Positions 26,701 through 39,854 of a stretch of 64,000 nucleotides of DNA are shown here, piece by piece (position 1 is the stretch's first letter; every line of letters begins with the position of its first letter). The notes beneath the pieces are model-generated. The model was not told the origin of the DNA. It searched no databases and saw only the letters and a program-made list of their open reading frames with translations. Where the stretch lies: NCBI GenBank assembly GCA_003864495.1, contig ML133439.1:307839-371838 (forward strand), written 5' to 3'. Source of the stretch: Nemopilema nomurai (lineage: Eukaryota; Cnidaria; Scyphozoa; Rhizostomeae; Rhizostomatidae). The translations under genes were made by a program, and so were the position numbers.

Positions 26701-29700
26701 GCCAAACCAGTTCTTTCATAAAACTTGTCAGTTGTAGAGACTGGACTTTGCCAACTCCCGGTCGAAGTCTTGATGTAAACCTTGTATCCTGTAATAATGC
26801 CGTTGCGATGCTCCTCCGGCACGCCTGCCCATTCAAACTTCAAGCTGGTGGAGCTGGTGTTGTAGCCGGTGATGTTGGACGGAGGAGAGCTGGGAGCTAA
26901 TAGGCGACAGTTAATAGAAAAACGAATGGCTTAACGTTGAATGGACAATTAAAGAGCAATGCTTAAAGGTAATAGAAATCGAAAAAAATGGTTGCTTCAA
27001 AGGAAATAGCCCACCACGAGGTGAAAATGCATCACTAGATTCTTTATCACAAAATACTGCGAATGAAATGTAACTCAAAATAAGGTCCTTGCCTACAATG
27101 GTGAGAAAAAAAAGCCAAAACGAGTAATAGATTCAACCAAAGATGTAGCTGAACGATGCCGATTGCATCTTCTAAGTTACATCAACATCGAATTATTTAT
27201 GCCTTTTTATATTTTTTAAGCATTTATAAGGCATAAAATAAGTCCATAGGGCTTAGTGTGTCCATCAGCATGTAGCTGCCCCTCACCTAACTGAGAAGCT
27301 TTACGGTTCGTAAACACGCTGAACTCTATAGTCATAACAACATGTTCCTTGTTCCTGGGAAGTCTCTCAGTCAGGCTTGGATCTACACACTTCCCATGAC
27401 AATAAGCAAATGCAAAAAAGTCTGAGCACACAATACAAAAGATGCAAGTGAAAAGACATTCTTGACACGTACTATCTTCAGCAGTCCTTCTTTCGATGAC
27501 AGGGCTATACACGCCAACACCCTTTGAAGTCCTTGCAGCAACGTGAAGCTCGTAAATCGCGTACTTTTGTAACGAACCAATTGTTCGATAGCGGGATGTC
27601 CCATTGTCATACAACCACGTAGAAGCCTCTTTAACCTTGTACTTAACCGTATAGCCAGTAATGTTTCCATTTCTTCTTGCACTTGAAGTAAGAGGTCCAA
27701 AAGACAGTTGAATTGATGTTGACGATGTTGTTATTGCTATGAAACTTGGTGGATAGTCTTCAGGCACTGGAAGCAAATGAAATGCAAAAGATTTACATTT
27801 TTGCCTATAAATTGTTATTGCCATGACTCTATGATTAATTCTTGACTTTACCATTAAGTTAACAATATGCTTTAAGGGTATGGCTCTTTTTCATACTGGG
27901 TACTAGGCCCCTCATACGCTACAACGCTGATTTGGCCTAGTCAAAAACGCCAATTTTGAAAAGCTACTGCCTTAAATGCAAATTACTGCTGTTTGAAGTT
28001 TCATAACAGATAAATTAAAAGGTGGCAATCACAGTAAACAGTCTAAAAAAGCTTGTATCTCTCAAGCAAGACGTTGCATATCAACTAATAAACGCAAAGG
28101 CTCTTTGACGATGTGCCTGCGAATAACAGCCGCTGAATTTATATTGAATCTCTGCGCCAATTGTGCAAAATGATTAGTCGATGCAACAATTCAATGTATA
28201 AAGCTTACAAAAAACTTGAAGCAAGGCCTTTTAATGCAAACAGTATTTCTAGCAAAACTGGCTGCTGTAAGGATTTTCGTCAATTGGGTTCGGAATAACT
28301 AGACATGCGAAGTCTACCATAGGCCATGGAATGAAAAGAATCTTACTGTAAAGGATTGAGCAAATACTATATGCATACAGACTTATACTTTTCTTCTAAT
28401 AGTGTGTCAAGACATCCAATCAGTAGCTATCTCATATTAGAAAGAATTGATCCTTTCAGCCTCGATGTGAAGAGGAGACGAAATAGAACTCTTACCGTCT
28501 TCATCAGTGCGTATTGTCGTCTTTGCCGAAATGATGTTGTGCTCAATCGTGGATTGCACGAATCCATAATAGTGAGCATAAAAGCTGTATTCGGTGTATT
28601 TCTTAAGACCAGTAAATGTCTTTTTGACTGGCAGTGAGCCAGTGAAGGCCACCGTGACCTTTGATGACGAATTCAAAGTTTCATGGTACACTATTTCAAA
28701 GGCATTTGAAGCAGTCCACTGATCGGCAGGCGGAACTGTTGGCTTAGCAAGAAGCTCTGCTGATAGTGAACTCGAGTTTTCCATTGACAGTATAGGCACA
28801 GGGATGTATAGATAGGTATCTTCTGGCAAATGTAAGAGAAGAAAATATTAGGTGTCCCTAACTCGCAAGATACTAGCAGCGTTAATTGGTCCTATAAATA
28901 AAATATTTCACAGTCTGAAGGGTTTTGGCACTATCAAATTTGAGGAATCACCTTCGAGAACAGGTAAGTGAATTTCATTCTGATTAAAGCAGAGATAGAG
29001 AGAAGCCGATATTTCCATCTCACCGTTTCTGTTTCCTTCCTGGTTATTGAGCATTTCTAACTGTTGAAGACACCGTATGTGTTGTAAGAAAACCGCGTTT
29101 TCTACTTACGTGGAAGCAAATTTTTTAGAGAACCAGTCAAATCTTTTTCAAAGTCTCCAGTGTTTCCTTCTCTTCTCTGCACACTTAGATAGTCAAACCA
29201 ACCATCATCAACATGCAGGATTTCAATGGGGTAGTAAGCATGCTTAAAATATGTGCCAATTGAATGCTCCGTTCCAGGTGAACTTCTAGAAGAATAAATT
29301 CAAGTTGTTAATTTAGGTCAATTACGTAGGTAGGTCTAAAATGAAGATTATTGTTTCCTACCTGATTTTCAGTACAAGATACCGTTTAGATAGAGCTATG
29401 TGAAGTTGCAATTTAGGTGCGTCTTCATATAATAAAACAGCCTGCGGATCATATATCTCCAGAAAATAAAGCTTTATATACTTTTGAATATGCTGTACGG
29501 CAGACAATGTTTTGGTTTGTGTTGGACCACACGTTAGACATATTTAATAAATTTCAGAAAATGTGTCTATTTCAAAGTTTTCAACCATGGATCAGTATGG
29601 TTGGATGAGTAATTAGCATGGATGAGAATTATGAAAGTGAACATTTCTTATAATGGCAATATCCCATCTGGAGGGTTAAAAAAAGTAATGGAGTAAACAG

Positions 29701-31908
29701 TTACAACGATTTAAGGATATCACTGACGTTTAGGTAAGCGCTTGATTTTGGCCAGTTGATGTCTTTTAAATTTGGAGAATGCTATTCTGACATTCTAGAA
29801 GGTGGAGGGAAATAAATGCAACCATACTAACGTTTCAGCGAACACTTTCTTCACCGTGTTATTGGTTGTTGTTACGTTGATCTCACAGAAAGAATTGCAA
29901 GCTGCCTTCAACTGGTAGCTTCCATTCTTAGGCACAGTTAAATATCCCGTGTACTTTCGTCCATAAGATCCCGCAAAGTTGTCATTGCTCTGCTCATGGA
30001 GAGAGGCCCGACAAAATACACTTGTTGGGTTATTCGGGTACTTTGCCGGGTTTGCATCTGCGAAAGCTTGTTGAGTTTTTTGGGCTGGATATGACGTACT
30101 TGCATAGTACTCTGTTAGCAAGCCATTGAAGCTGTAAAACTCTGTAAAAAGACAGATGACAAAACAACACTGACTACGTTTTATAAAATTCAAACCTAAT
30201 ATCACTTTGCATATGGAGAGAGGCATAGAGCGTTTGCAAAATTAAAGTAGAACATTGACTACATGTTTATTTTCTAGGTAGTTGGACAATAATGATATTT
30301 CTACAGATTAATTTCAACCCCTTAACTCGAACAGTATTTCGACCGAATCGGTTCAACTCCAAGATGCTTATTACCATCATTTCAGTTTTAGAGGAAGAAA
30401 CAGTAGTACGAACTGTTTGCTTTATTTGCCACTAACGACAAGTAGAGCCTTTGACCTAAAGCCTTTGAAATGAACTATCAGTTTGCAGTAGGCGTTAGAG
30501 AAACGTCGTTCATATATCGAACGCATCAAACCCACTTGATTCTATACGAGCACATCATCTCAGATATCAGAACCCTCTTGGTTCATTAGAAACCTTTTGG
30601 GACATCAGTGCTTGTACACGTGGGAATTTTATCAGACTGCAAAGACATGTTCAGCTTTCAAAGCCACGCTACCATTTCCAATGCCTAGCACACCCTTACC
30701 CAAACTTTTCTTAAGAAGTAGATAGCTAGTGCTGCAGAGAAAGTTGAAGCCGAATGCTGGCTATTATGTGCACAAACCCATCGATCGTCGGAGGTGTCTT
30801 TCGTCCAGCGGCTTGACCTCTGTTCCATTCGGAAACAGCATTCCCAGCTTCATATAAAACGGCGCGTCTGTGCCATCCCTGTACCTAACGTCAATTTTGT
30901 ATCTGAATCCTTTTTTTAGCAAAAGACCATCTGAGCGCTGACTGGAATGAGAGTGTCCGAAATAAAGATATCAATTAATCATTTAAAGAAGCCAAAAATA
31001 AGTCTGAGGTCTTTTCAATTAATTTCCCTCTTTGGCATTGTTACCTTCATCTTCTTTGAAGAGATGAGATTGATTTTCATAGGAATATGTAATATCCAGT
31101 CTTGGTTTTTGTATCAAATTTTTTTGTCCAGCAATCTAAATATAAAATATTTTCTAAAAGTTATCTTTTGAAACTTACTTGTAGGTCCACCCTATGGTGG
31201 GGGAAACAGTGTCAGTGTGTTTGACGGTAACGAGAACACCTGGTTGCAGCTCAAAATCAACCTCGCATTCCTTTCTGCATGCCACGATCAGGCGATGCAC
31301 TCCAGACAATGTTGGCACAAAGTAGGCCTGGTATCGAAAATGATGCCAAAGTGAATTAGATGCGAGCCCCCACTCAAACTTGTTTTCGTTGATTATGCCT
31401 GTAGGACAGTCAGGGTAGCCGCCTAACTTTGGAAAATCTGGTATGGATTGACCGGATGACTTTATCCAAGTATCTCGATGAAGCCCAGGTCCCGGCTTGT
31501 AGAATCCTGTGATGAAGTGAGTACCACTGAACAGTTTGCTTCATTTGAGCTCCAAGAAACAAGGGGTGCAAGATGGACCACGAAATTGCATTAAATGCTA
31601 TCAAATACTTTTAAATCCTCTGTTTTGATGTTATGCTAATGTGCATTTTAACTAGTTGAAGAATATTTTTCAAGACAATCTTGATATTGAAGTTGTAGAG
31701 CTGTATTGAGATACGACACAAAAACCTCAAAGTAGGAACTTATTAGTGGAGAGCTGGCAGCAGAATCTTTTACTTCAAGAGTCCCAACAGGCCCACCAGC
31801 AAGAAATAATGTTTATTAAATTGGTTTAGAATGCCATAAAATTTATATACCTGTTTGGAACGACGGGAAAACAGTTCCGATGAAGCAAGTGAAAATAATA
31901 ATCCACAT
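23712..31908 (-). CDS. Secreted PA14-PA14-FN3(x5)-PAN/apple protein, copy B
   Basis: Same gene structure as copy A: exons 31908-31851, 31506-31179, 30941-30778, 30141-29832, 29285-29110, 28822-28496, 27766-27473, 26896-26606, 26008-25715, 25374-25075 and 24001-23712. Each is the same length as its partner and the reading frame is open, giving 943 residues: signal peptide, two PA14-like modules, five FN3 modules on phase 1-1 exons and the PAN/apple end. Differences from copy A are scattered substitutions in the PA14 and FN3 exons (for example KDCMVD to KECEVD, and a run in the second PA14 half: DSGGDDYV to DDGWFDYL). The PAN exon appears unchanged. Its stop lies about 1.6 kb upstream of the channel gene's first exon. 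Both copies look functional; the ligand is unknown. Confidence 0.88.
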
Positions 31909-34900
31909 TTGTGAGTGCATCTTCAATATATGAAGGCTGCTTTCAACTGTTAAGAATAAGACGGATAATTTTTTAATATTTGACAAATAAATAATTTCCA
32001 GCATGTAGAGTTAGGAATATCAAGGTTTACTTTCTCTTCAAGGCAATAGTAAGTTCTCGCTTTCAATCAAAAATGTTTCCACTATTTCCAAACGGTGGCT
32101 CTACTTCCCATCATCTTCGAAGCAACATCCTTCACCTCCAGTAGAAGTGAGTTGCAATCCTTCTACAGGTTTCAGCCAGAGTTCTACTGGGAAAGCCAGT
32201 TGCAGTGAATCGTTATACGCGTAGCAAATAGTGGTGGGTTTGAAATTTCTGTTTATATGGTGCATAGAGGCATAAATCAAAAGACAAAACGTAAGCTTTT
32301 ATTGAAATTATTATTACCAACATTTTTTAAAATGCACTACCGGAAAGCCTTTTTTGAAGGGCCTTCTATTTGATCTGCCGCAAGTTGGACACATGCAAAT
32401 AGATTTGTCTTTTTTAATATTCACTATAATGATCTTTAGAATATATTGACAACCAAAACTCTTTATTCAAGTCCGGGTATGTGAAATGAAAAGTTGGTGT
32501 GCACATGCTTGTAAATAGAAGCGACGTAATGCGCAAGGATTGTTTATTACACACAAAGCCAATAGGATTCAACGAAATGTAATTGGCTAGCTGGTCAATA
32601 TGGTGACATGGTAGCAGATTTGAAGACTCAAATTCTGTCTAAGTCGTCATACAATGTGGTCGTAAATTCCAATTAAATAATATTAAAAGTCAGGTTTTGC
32701 ACAAGTTTAGGTCCAGGTCCAGCCTCCTCGTCAAGGGTTGAAATGCCCAGAGTGAGACGAGACTGACATCGAACTATAAGAAAAAGCTGATGCTCATTTC
32801 CTTTTCACTCATCACACCATTGCATATAAATATGTTCTCTAGTGAGAAATGTGTTTGCTTATAGAATCGGTTTGAGACTTACAGCGAGCTCAATTAGAAG
32901 CGCTACTAGAACGAACCGTAAGGAATCAATTGAATTGGTAAAACAATCAACTCGTTCTTCTCGAATTTATCCATGTTCTCAGCGCGAGTTGGACAGGTGG
33001 GGGTGATTGGGTATGTCACTGAATTCTCGCAATTAAAAATGAACGATAGGTGAAAATCCACCGTTCTAAAAAAACTCCATGACCCGGCTGGTATAAATCT
33101 GAAAAGTGGTTAATCGGTGTTAAGTGAGCGTACATCGCCTTTAGAAGGGGGATGGGCAAACGGTGCCATTAAAAGGAGATGGAGACAGATTTAATGACAA
33201 TGTGCAATTTAGAAAGGGAAGACTTGCCACTCATGGGGCTCATATGACTAAAAAGTATAAAATTTCAAGTGCTGGAAAGAGACACAGAACATTGTTTGAG
33301 CAGTTATACAACATTGTTTAAATTTGAACAGACTTGATGTACAGCAACCGAAATGTGTTATAATTGATAAGGCAACAGCAGGAAAGAGGAGGGTAGGCAT
33401 TGTCTTTCAGGGGCTGCCAATCTACCATTTGAGGTTGGTGTCGAATCTTAAAGCAAAGAAAACGTCATCAAAAGTCACAACATCATGGGCATGGTTTTAT
33501 GTGCTCGTTGGAACATTTATAGATCTAGCACGGCAACTCTGGAAACCGAAAAATTGTTTAGCTATCATACCTAGGTGCGATAGTCATGAATTACATGACC
33601 TAAACGGTTGACGTTTTGCAATGGGAAACTGGAAAAACACAACAGACCAACAACATTGAAGTAAACAATAACGTTCTGTTTAGTTCAATACATCAGTGAG
33701 TTCATAACCTGTTTCTATGGCTACTGTGTTTGGTTTGGATTTGCATGGCCTCCACCTGCTACATACGGGCATTTTCAGCCTTTTGGTGAGTGCTGGTGGG
33801 TCAACCTTGTCCCATTCAAAAGAGGATATTGTCGCTCAATTTCTGCCATCTTAAATTAGAGAGCCTCAACCAAAAATTAAACATATTGCATCTGAGAGAT
33901 TTTTAGGTCTCGGAAATGTATCTCGTCACATTTGCATGTGATTTTTAAGAAAACTGCACATGGAGTTCTTTTGATTTAGCGACTCATTTTCGCCTACAAT
34001 TTGACTAAACGTTCTTCAGTTGTGATTCAACCTTTTCTCCTGCCATTGAGGAAATCCAATGTTTTGGATGTAAGAGGAGAACAGTCTAAAAGAACTTTTT
34101 GGGAGAGTCTCTTGTACAAAATATCAAATAGCTAGAAAAGCGGAATCATCTTTTGCCTGCTAAAAGTATATTTTTCGTTCGATACTAATGAGAGTATTCG
34201 ATCGTAGGATAGTGATCAAGAGATGATACGATAAATAGCCAGTCGTAGTGTAAGGAAAGGGGGTTAGGAAAATCTTCGTAGACACGCCCTTCAAAAACTT
34301 AAAGAACGTTGGTAACGTCTTTTTCTACCAAAAAACTTCATAACAAGCTTAACTTTCTTTTTCAGAGCACTGGAATATTAGGAAAATTCAGTACTATGAC
34401 AAACATCCAAACAAAATAACAAAATAAACATATTGACAGGATATCACAATGCAAGTGAAAACTGTACCATTTGTTGGTAGTCAGCGGTCAATTTTGAGCG
34501 TAAGATCATTCTTAAATTATTTTTTGCCAAACACAAGGTGTAAATTCGCCTTATGAAGTGTAAAGATCAAAGAAAAATGTTAAATCTCATTTGATATGTT
34601 GCTTCATCATCAATTCCAATAAGAACAAACAGAACAACAAATTTTATATTAAAATGCATAACCTTTATGATGCGAATACGGTGCTAATACAAGGGCATTA
34701 TTTCAATCCCATGACCACTGTTTTGCATTGGAAGAAAACATAGATTAAAGAAAAATTTTAGTCTTGATGAAGGTTGAGCCTGGCATCATTCTTAAATTGT
34801 TATTATGTTTTAGCAATTTTGAACCTGAATGTAAATTTGACTAGGTCGATAGTCGATAATAGCATCTTTAGCCACATGCATAACTTTTATAGATCACCCC

Positions 34901-36062
34901 ATTCCAATTCTTTATCATTCTTGCGAAGTTTTTAAGGTTTCCCTCAGATTCAAAAGCTGCCTGCAAACTAATCCAGATTAGTGTTCAAAGGGATCTAATA
35001 CTGTTTGATTGAACGTCGTCTGATTTGGTCAATGATTAATCACATCCTTTGACTTCCCTTCAAATAGACTGCAAAAGTGTTCTGACATTATTTTGCTTTC
35101 CCTGGAATGATTTTTGGCATCAAAAAGCTGTAGGGGGATGGTGGGGGTTTTGTCTGAAATCTTCCAAATGGAATCAAAATCAAATGGACAAGGGCGCAAA
35201 TTGTCAAACAATCTGTCCCGTTTCGAGGTTATCTAAAAACTAATGCAATTTCACTGGTAGTTTTTCCTTTTTTGAAGCAATTTGAAAAGCAAAAATAAAA
35301 ATCAATTTTTAAACAATTGAAGGAAGAAATCTAAACTTCTTTTATCGTTTTGTCGATTTTAGTTTGCTTTTAGCAATATTGCATTATTTTAAAATAAACT
35401 TTTTTGTGCAAAAAGTTAGGCACTCATCGAAAAATCACGGTCCTTTGCAAGTTCAGCCCCCTTAACGTGAAATGGATTATGTCCCTGCAAGAGGGGTTCC
35501 GACCCCAAATCCCACGTATTCCGCGCTTATGGTTTGAACGATTGCATTTAGCTTTTCGTTTCAAGAGCGTAATCCGCAATCAAGGTTTTAGGTAAAATTT
35601 TGAAGGTAAAATTCTCTGGGCAGAACTGAGTCACTCTGATTGTCTGACGAAATATATGATTTTCAGGCTGGACATTTTGGCTCTGATTTGCTTCTTTTTC
35701 AAATTCGTTTTCGGATAGATTAGATATCAGGTGAGATCTCTGATTTCCGCACAATCATTCAATCAAAGCACTCGTGTATTTGTATTGTCATCTAGCGTGA
35801 CATGTAGTATGCGGGAGAAATTGCCTTGTAAGTTTGATATGCAAGTTGAAGTATTTATTCAAATTTTTTCAATGTGAAATCATACCGTTTGGAGGGCATG
35901 GCCCCCCGGCCCCCCGTAGATCCGCCACTGTTGAGAAGATAGTAAAGAAAATTGAGTCAGTGCAAGATTTTTTATCAAAACTTCGATTATAATAAAATCT
36001 CAATCATGTTAAAGTTTTCACTTCACTATCTTATTAATAAATCAGTAACATAAAAATTACAG
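31909..36062. other. Intergenic; 5' flank of PA14 gene B, transposon-like end
   Basis: The first 2.3 kb repeat the copy-1 flank, including the zinc-knuckle ORF (about 32,335-32,480). From about 34,250 to 35,890 the sequence is unique and AT-rich, with no gene recognised. A C/G-rich block at 35,891-35,930 looks like a transposon terminus and is listed separately. Confidence 0.5.
35891..35930 (-). mobile_element. Possible terminus of a hAT-like non-autonomous element
   Basis: Read on the minus strand from 35,930, the sequence begins CAGTGGCGGATCTACGGGGG and continues C/G-rich, in sharp contrast with its AT-rich surroundings. A CAGTGGCGGA start is common for hAT-type elements in invertebrate genomes. 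I did not find the opposite inverted end, so length and family are open. Confidence 0.35.
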
Positions 36063-36068
36063 TTTATT
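36063..36068 (-). terminator. Poly(A) signal of the amine oxidase gene
   Basis: AATAAA on the minus strand, about 28 bases after the TAA stop at 36,098-36,096. Confidence 0.7.
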
Positions 36069-36095
36069 TAAGTAAATATGAAATCGCAAAAATGA

Positions 36096-39000
36096 TTATG
36101 GGTTGAGCTGTAATCTGTCCTTACTCTGGTTCATATCTTTGTTGAAGCACTTGCTCTCGCTCTTCATGCACGTCAAAATTTCTTTTGCGCCCCTCTTCCC
36201 TGTGCCAAAGGCTCCATGAACATACCCATAATCTTCAGTCGTATACTCCCCTGCAAACCAGAGACGGCCAACCGGTGCTTGCAATGACTTCAGGTCTTGG
36301 TCGGTGAACCCAACGACAGGATTGGAGTACGCCCCCATTGTCATTGGGTCTCGGTTCCATTTATTGCGCAATATTGCTAAGATTAAGAGAATATGTATTG
36401 AGATTGTTAATGGCATCTAGGTTATAGGAAACATTTTCCGCAAACATCCAAATAGTCTCAAGAAACGAAAATCAGGTAAATTTTGATTTAGTCCTGACTT
36501 TTCAAAGGGTTGACAATTTAATGCTATTTAATAAATATCTTCGTAAAAGCCAAAATGTGGGTAGAGAAAACAAAAAGTGGAGAATGCCTATAGGAATGGA
36601 ATATAATAACAAGGCAGAATGAACATCTTCTTTAAAACATTGAAGAGATGAATTACCAGTAGGCATCGGTATCCCGTAACCGTAGACTCTTCTCAGCGCG
36701 CGTATAGCATAAAATCTAACCGCCGCATCACTCATGCGTTCTGACCTCAAGCACAAGTCTTCGGTCATCGTCAGCATCAGAATGTGCTTGTCATGAAACA
36801 ATGTCGGTTTGTCAAAGTTTTGCCAGTGCACGTGATCTCCGCGGAACTTTTGCGAAAATAAAATGTAGTTGGAGTCATCCCAAAATCGTCGAGGAAACTT
36901 CAAGAACACCTTGCAATAGTAGCACATGGGCATGAGATGGATGGCATCCGTTTTCCAGCTTGGCAATGGGGGAGAGAATTGGATCAGGTTGTTTATGAGG
37001 ACACCACTGCTGACTGTCAAGAGCACGTGATCTGCAGTGTAAACATCTCCTTTCGTTGTAACAACTTGAACCTCTGATCTCGTGTGCCTTATCTCGGAAA
37101 CCACGGTATTGTACCGAATCTACATTATAAAGAAAGTTAGGGACAAGATTGGTGGTTGATGAGAATTCCTCTTGGTACTTACTTTATGGTTACGGTAAAC
37201 GTTTTCTGGACGAAAACATCCATTTTTCGATTATTTCACATTCTGATAGCTGAATTAATAAGGTACATAATGATGCCATATTTGAAGCTAGAAGAAGTAT
37301 TGAAAATGGAGAAAATCCCGTATAAATGAAGGTTTCCATAATTTCCTTATCTAGCTTCGCTTTTTCTCCTTAAAAGGGTATGCAAATCAATATCTTCAGG
37401 CGGAAAAGAGTGAAAGACTAATAAAGTATCAAATCTACCTTTTCAACAAACGGCTTTGCCAAATGTTTGAAGATATGACTATATCCGCGCTTATCGGTAA
37501 CAATGACATCCTTTCCCTCTCCTGTCACTGAAACTTGCTCCACATTCAAAACCTTCGGTGACAGACCGTTCTCGAAGTCAAAAAGATAGTATTCCATCGT
37601 TTCCATGATGGACGAGAAAGGGTTCCATCCCACCATTCCAAGGACAGATCTCACAGGAACACTTGGGCGGCCAAAACGCCATTCTGCCTTCACTTTCCTT
37701 TGGGCTTGATCGAATTTTGTCTTCAAATAATTGTAGATGTGGATGGCTCCTGGTAGCTCTGAGCCACTGTTCCCGTCCCTAAAAGCAAATAGTATTTTCT
37801 TGCAGTGTCTCCCAATGAACCATAGGCCCTGAATCTGAAGGAGCATTAACAGATCAGTGTAGATAAGTTTTGCCAAAAGTTATGTCATCAGGTACAACTG
37901 CATTTAAAATCTTTTAAATGGTATAAACTTTAGGGGAGAGTCGGCGGGCTTAGTGTCACAAAAATGCATTTCCATTGTCTCCTTGAAATCTGAGGTCGAT
38001 TGGTAATGCAAACGACCCAAAATTTTGTTCTAAAATCCAGTGGACGGTTTGTTCTAAGTCGCAAAAACAAAAAGCATTAGAGGCTGCAGTCCATGCGCCT
38101 GAGCTACTGAAGCGCCTTTCTGACTTGGGAGAAATTTAGATGCCGTTGCTAAATTTCAACTAAACATCTAGATGCTTATGCATAGGTTTAGAATGTCTAT
38201 GTAACCTATATGTAAGAATGGAAATGTTCGGCATCCTCAAGACATGTTGGCAAGACAGGCAAGTTGTTTCTCATCCGCAATCACACTGATGGATGATTCC
38301 ATTTGCTCCCATGATCGCGATCACACTGATGGACGATTCCTTTTGCTCCCATGATCGCGATCACAATTATGGACGATTCCCTTTGCTCCCATTATCGCGA
38401 TCACAATGATGGACGATTTCATTTGCTCCCATGATCGCGATCATACTGATGGACGATTCCTTTTGCTCCCATGATCGCGATCACACTGATGGACGATTCC
38501 TTTTGCTCCCATGATCGCGATCACACTATGTTCAAAGGATATGTTGCACAATAGGCATACGGTAAACAACCTTTCCCACAATGAGGTACCCATTTTGCGG
38601 TTTCTTCCTCCACCGCATCGCGAAACGTCCTACTACTCTACTGTAATATAAAAATGCAGAAGGGCTTTCACTTGCCAAGGAAATGAAGAACACGAAGTAG
38701 GCAACCACAGAAAATTACGTCGATGGATCAGAATGCGAAGTAAGGAGTTTGGGTGAATTTTGCGTTTTTTCACAATAAAGTGGTACTACAATACTATTGT
38801 TCAAAAAACCACATGAGTCATTCAAATAAAACTCTGAAATCTGATAACCAGGACAACTTGAGAGTTCCCCTAAAGCTTTGAAACCTTAAAATTCTGAAAT
38901 CAAATCTCACTGAAGAGACTCTTGATCATCCTCCTTTTATCATTAGATTTTATGTTTACAGTCTGAACAGTTCACAGTTCTAATAGGCTTCGCGTCCTAG

Positions 39001-39795
39001 AAGGTGTTTTCCTACCTGTTTGTTTAGCAGGTTGCCGACACGAAATCATTGAAGTCTTATAAATATTGCTTGCAACCTGCCTTATTATCCGAGGACGTTT
39101 CTAAAGAAGCGAATAACAAGTATTTCTATGTTTACTGTAATCTAAGCAGCAAATGAACGGGGCTCCCTGATTAAAGCTAATTCAACTTAAGATCTGTATG
39201 GAACTATAGTACTGCCAATAGAAACTGACTCTTCTCGTGTTTTTTAAAATGACCATGAAAAGGACTCTGTGATCTCGCCACCCAATAACCTTTCTACAGG
39301 TACTGTACAAGCTAGGAATAAGTTGGGTTTTCTTTAAAAACCACTTCCAAATGAGGCCATCTGGTCCAACTATTGCTTGAAATACAGAAGCAATTATTGT
39401 CAATTTTCAAAGATAATTCTCTGGTTCAAAAAGAGTACAAATTACCTGACAACGAAACTCGAGTAGTTGTCATAATGAACATCCATGTCAAGTTTTCGTG
39501 ACAGTGTCCAGATTGGGTTGTCTGGTCCAACCTGGTGAATCCAACCAGCCCCCAGAGGAACAACACTTCCTTGAAAGGGAACATGATGAACCCGACCTCC
39601 GATGTAATCCTTTCCCTCGAGAATAAGAAAGTCCTTCATGCCATTTCTGTGAAGTGTCTCGGCAGCTTTGATGCCAGATGCCCCGGCTCCTATGATCAAG
39701 ACCTTGGCATGTTTTCCTCCAGCATCTTCACATACCACAACTGCAGTGTAGCAAGTAATCACCAAGACCAGCGCTTTTATCAGCAACGTTGCCAT
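36096..39795 (-). CDS. Secreted flavin amine oxidase / polyamine oxidase-like
   Basis: Four exons, 39795-39446, 37778-37439, 37119-36657 and 36376-36096, join in phase (2, 0, 1) into 1,434 nt, 477 residues. Residues 1-22 are a signal peptide (MATLLIKALVLVITCYTAVVVC). Then comes the FAD dinucleotide-binding fold VLIIGAGASGIKAAE, with an acidic residue closing the second strand (LILEGKDYIGGRV). The C-terminus has the family's FAD contact region WFAGEYTTEDYGYVHGAF and GTGKRGAKEIL. Length and both end motifs match the polyamine oxidase branch of the flavin monoamine oxidase family, which oxidise secondary amines of spermine or spermidine to an aldehyde, a diamine and hydrogen peroxide. The substrate here is not proven; an L-amino-acid-oxidase-like role is less likely. 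Secretion implies extracellular peroxide production. Confidence 0.9.
38281..38527. repeat. 40-bp minisatellite, about 6.2 copies
   Basis: Six consecutive 40-bp units start at 38,281, 38,321, 38,361, 38,401, 38,441 and 38,481, with a 7-bp partial unit. Each differs from the others by a few bases. Unit junctions create the perfect 12-bp palindrome TGATCGCGATCA in most copies. The array sits in intron 1 of the amine oxidase gene. Confidence 0.95.
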
Positions 39796-39846
39796 TGTCC
39801 CCTCCGATGATTCCCAGAGAACTGAACTGGAACAGCAGCTTCGAAG

Positions 39847-39854
39847 CTTTTATA
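39847..39854 (-). promoter_or_regulatory. TATA box of the amine oxidase gene
   Basis: TATAAAAG on the minus strand, about 52 bases upstream of the ATG at 39,795. That fits a transcription start near 39,820 with a short 5' UTR. Confidence 0.6.

Larger units (their letters stand above)
21961..34250. repeat. Segmental duplication 1, copy 2 (direct tandem)
   Basis: This is the second copy of the unit at 1-12,235. The offset drifts from 21,960 to about 22,055 because of intronic indels; for example, an approximately 100-bp stretch with ATTG repeats near 5.73-5.83 kb of copy 1 is absent here. Every exon of the PA14-FN3-PAN gene has the same length in both copies. Homology decays between about 33,840 and 34,250. 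Beyond that the sequence is unrelated to copy 1, so the channel gene between the copies is not repeated to the right of copy 2. Confidence 0.93.

Noticed and set aside
27216..27854. 212-residue minus-strand frame, longest in the window
   Set aside because: Intron read-through on both sides of one FN3 exon (27,766-27,473); only the middle is coding.
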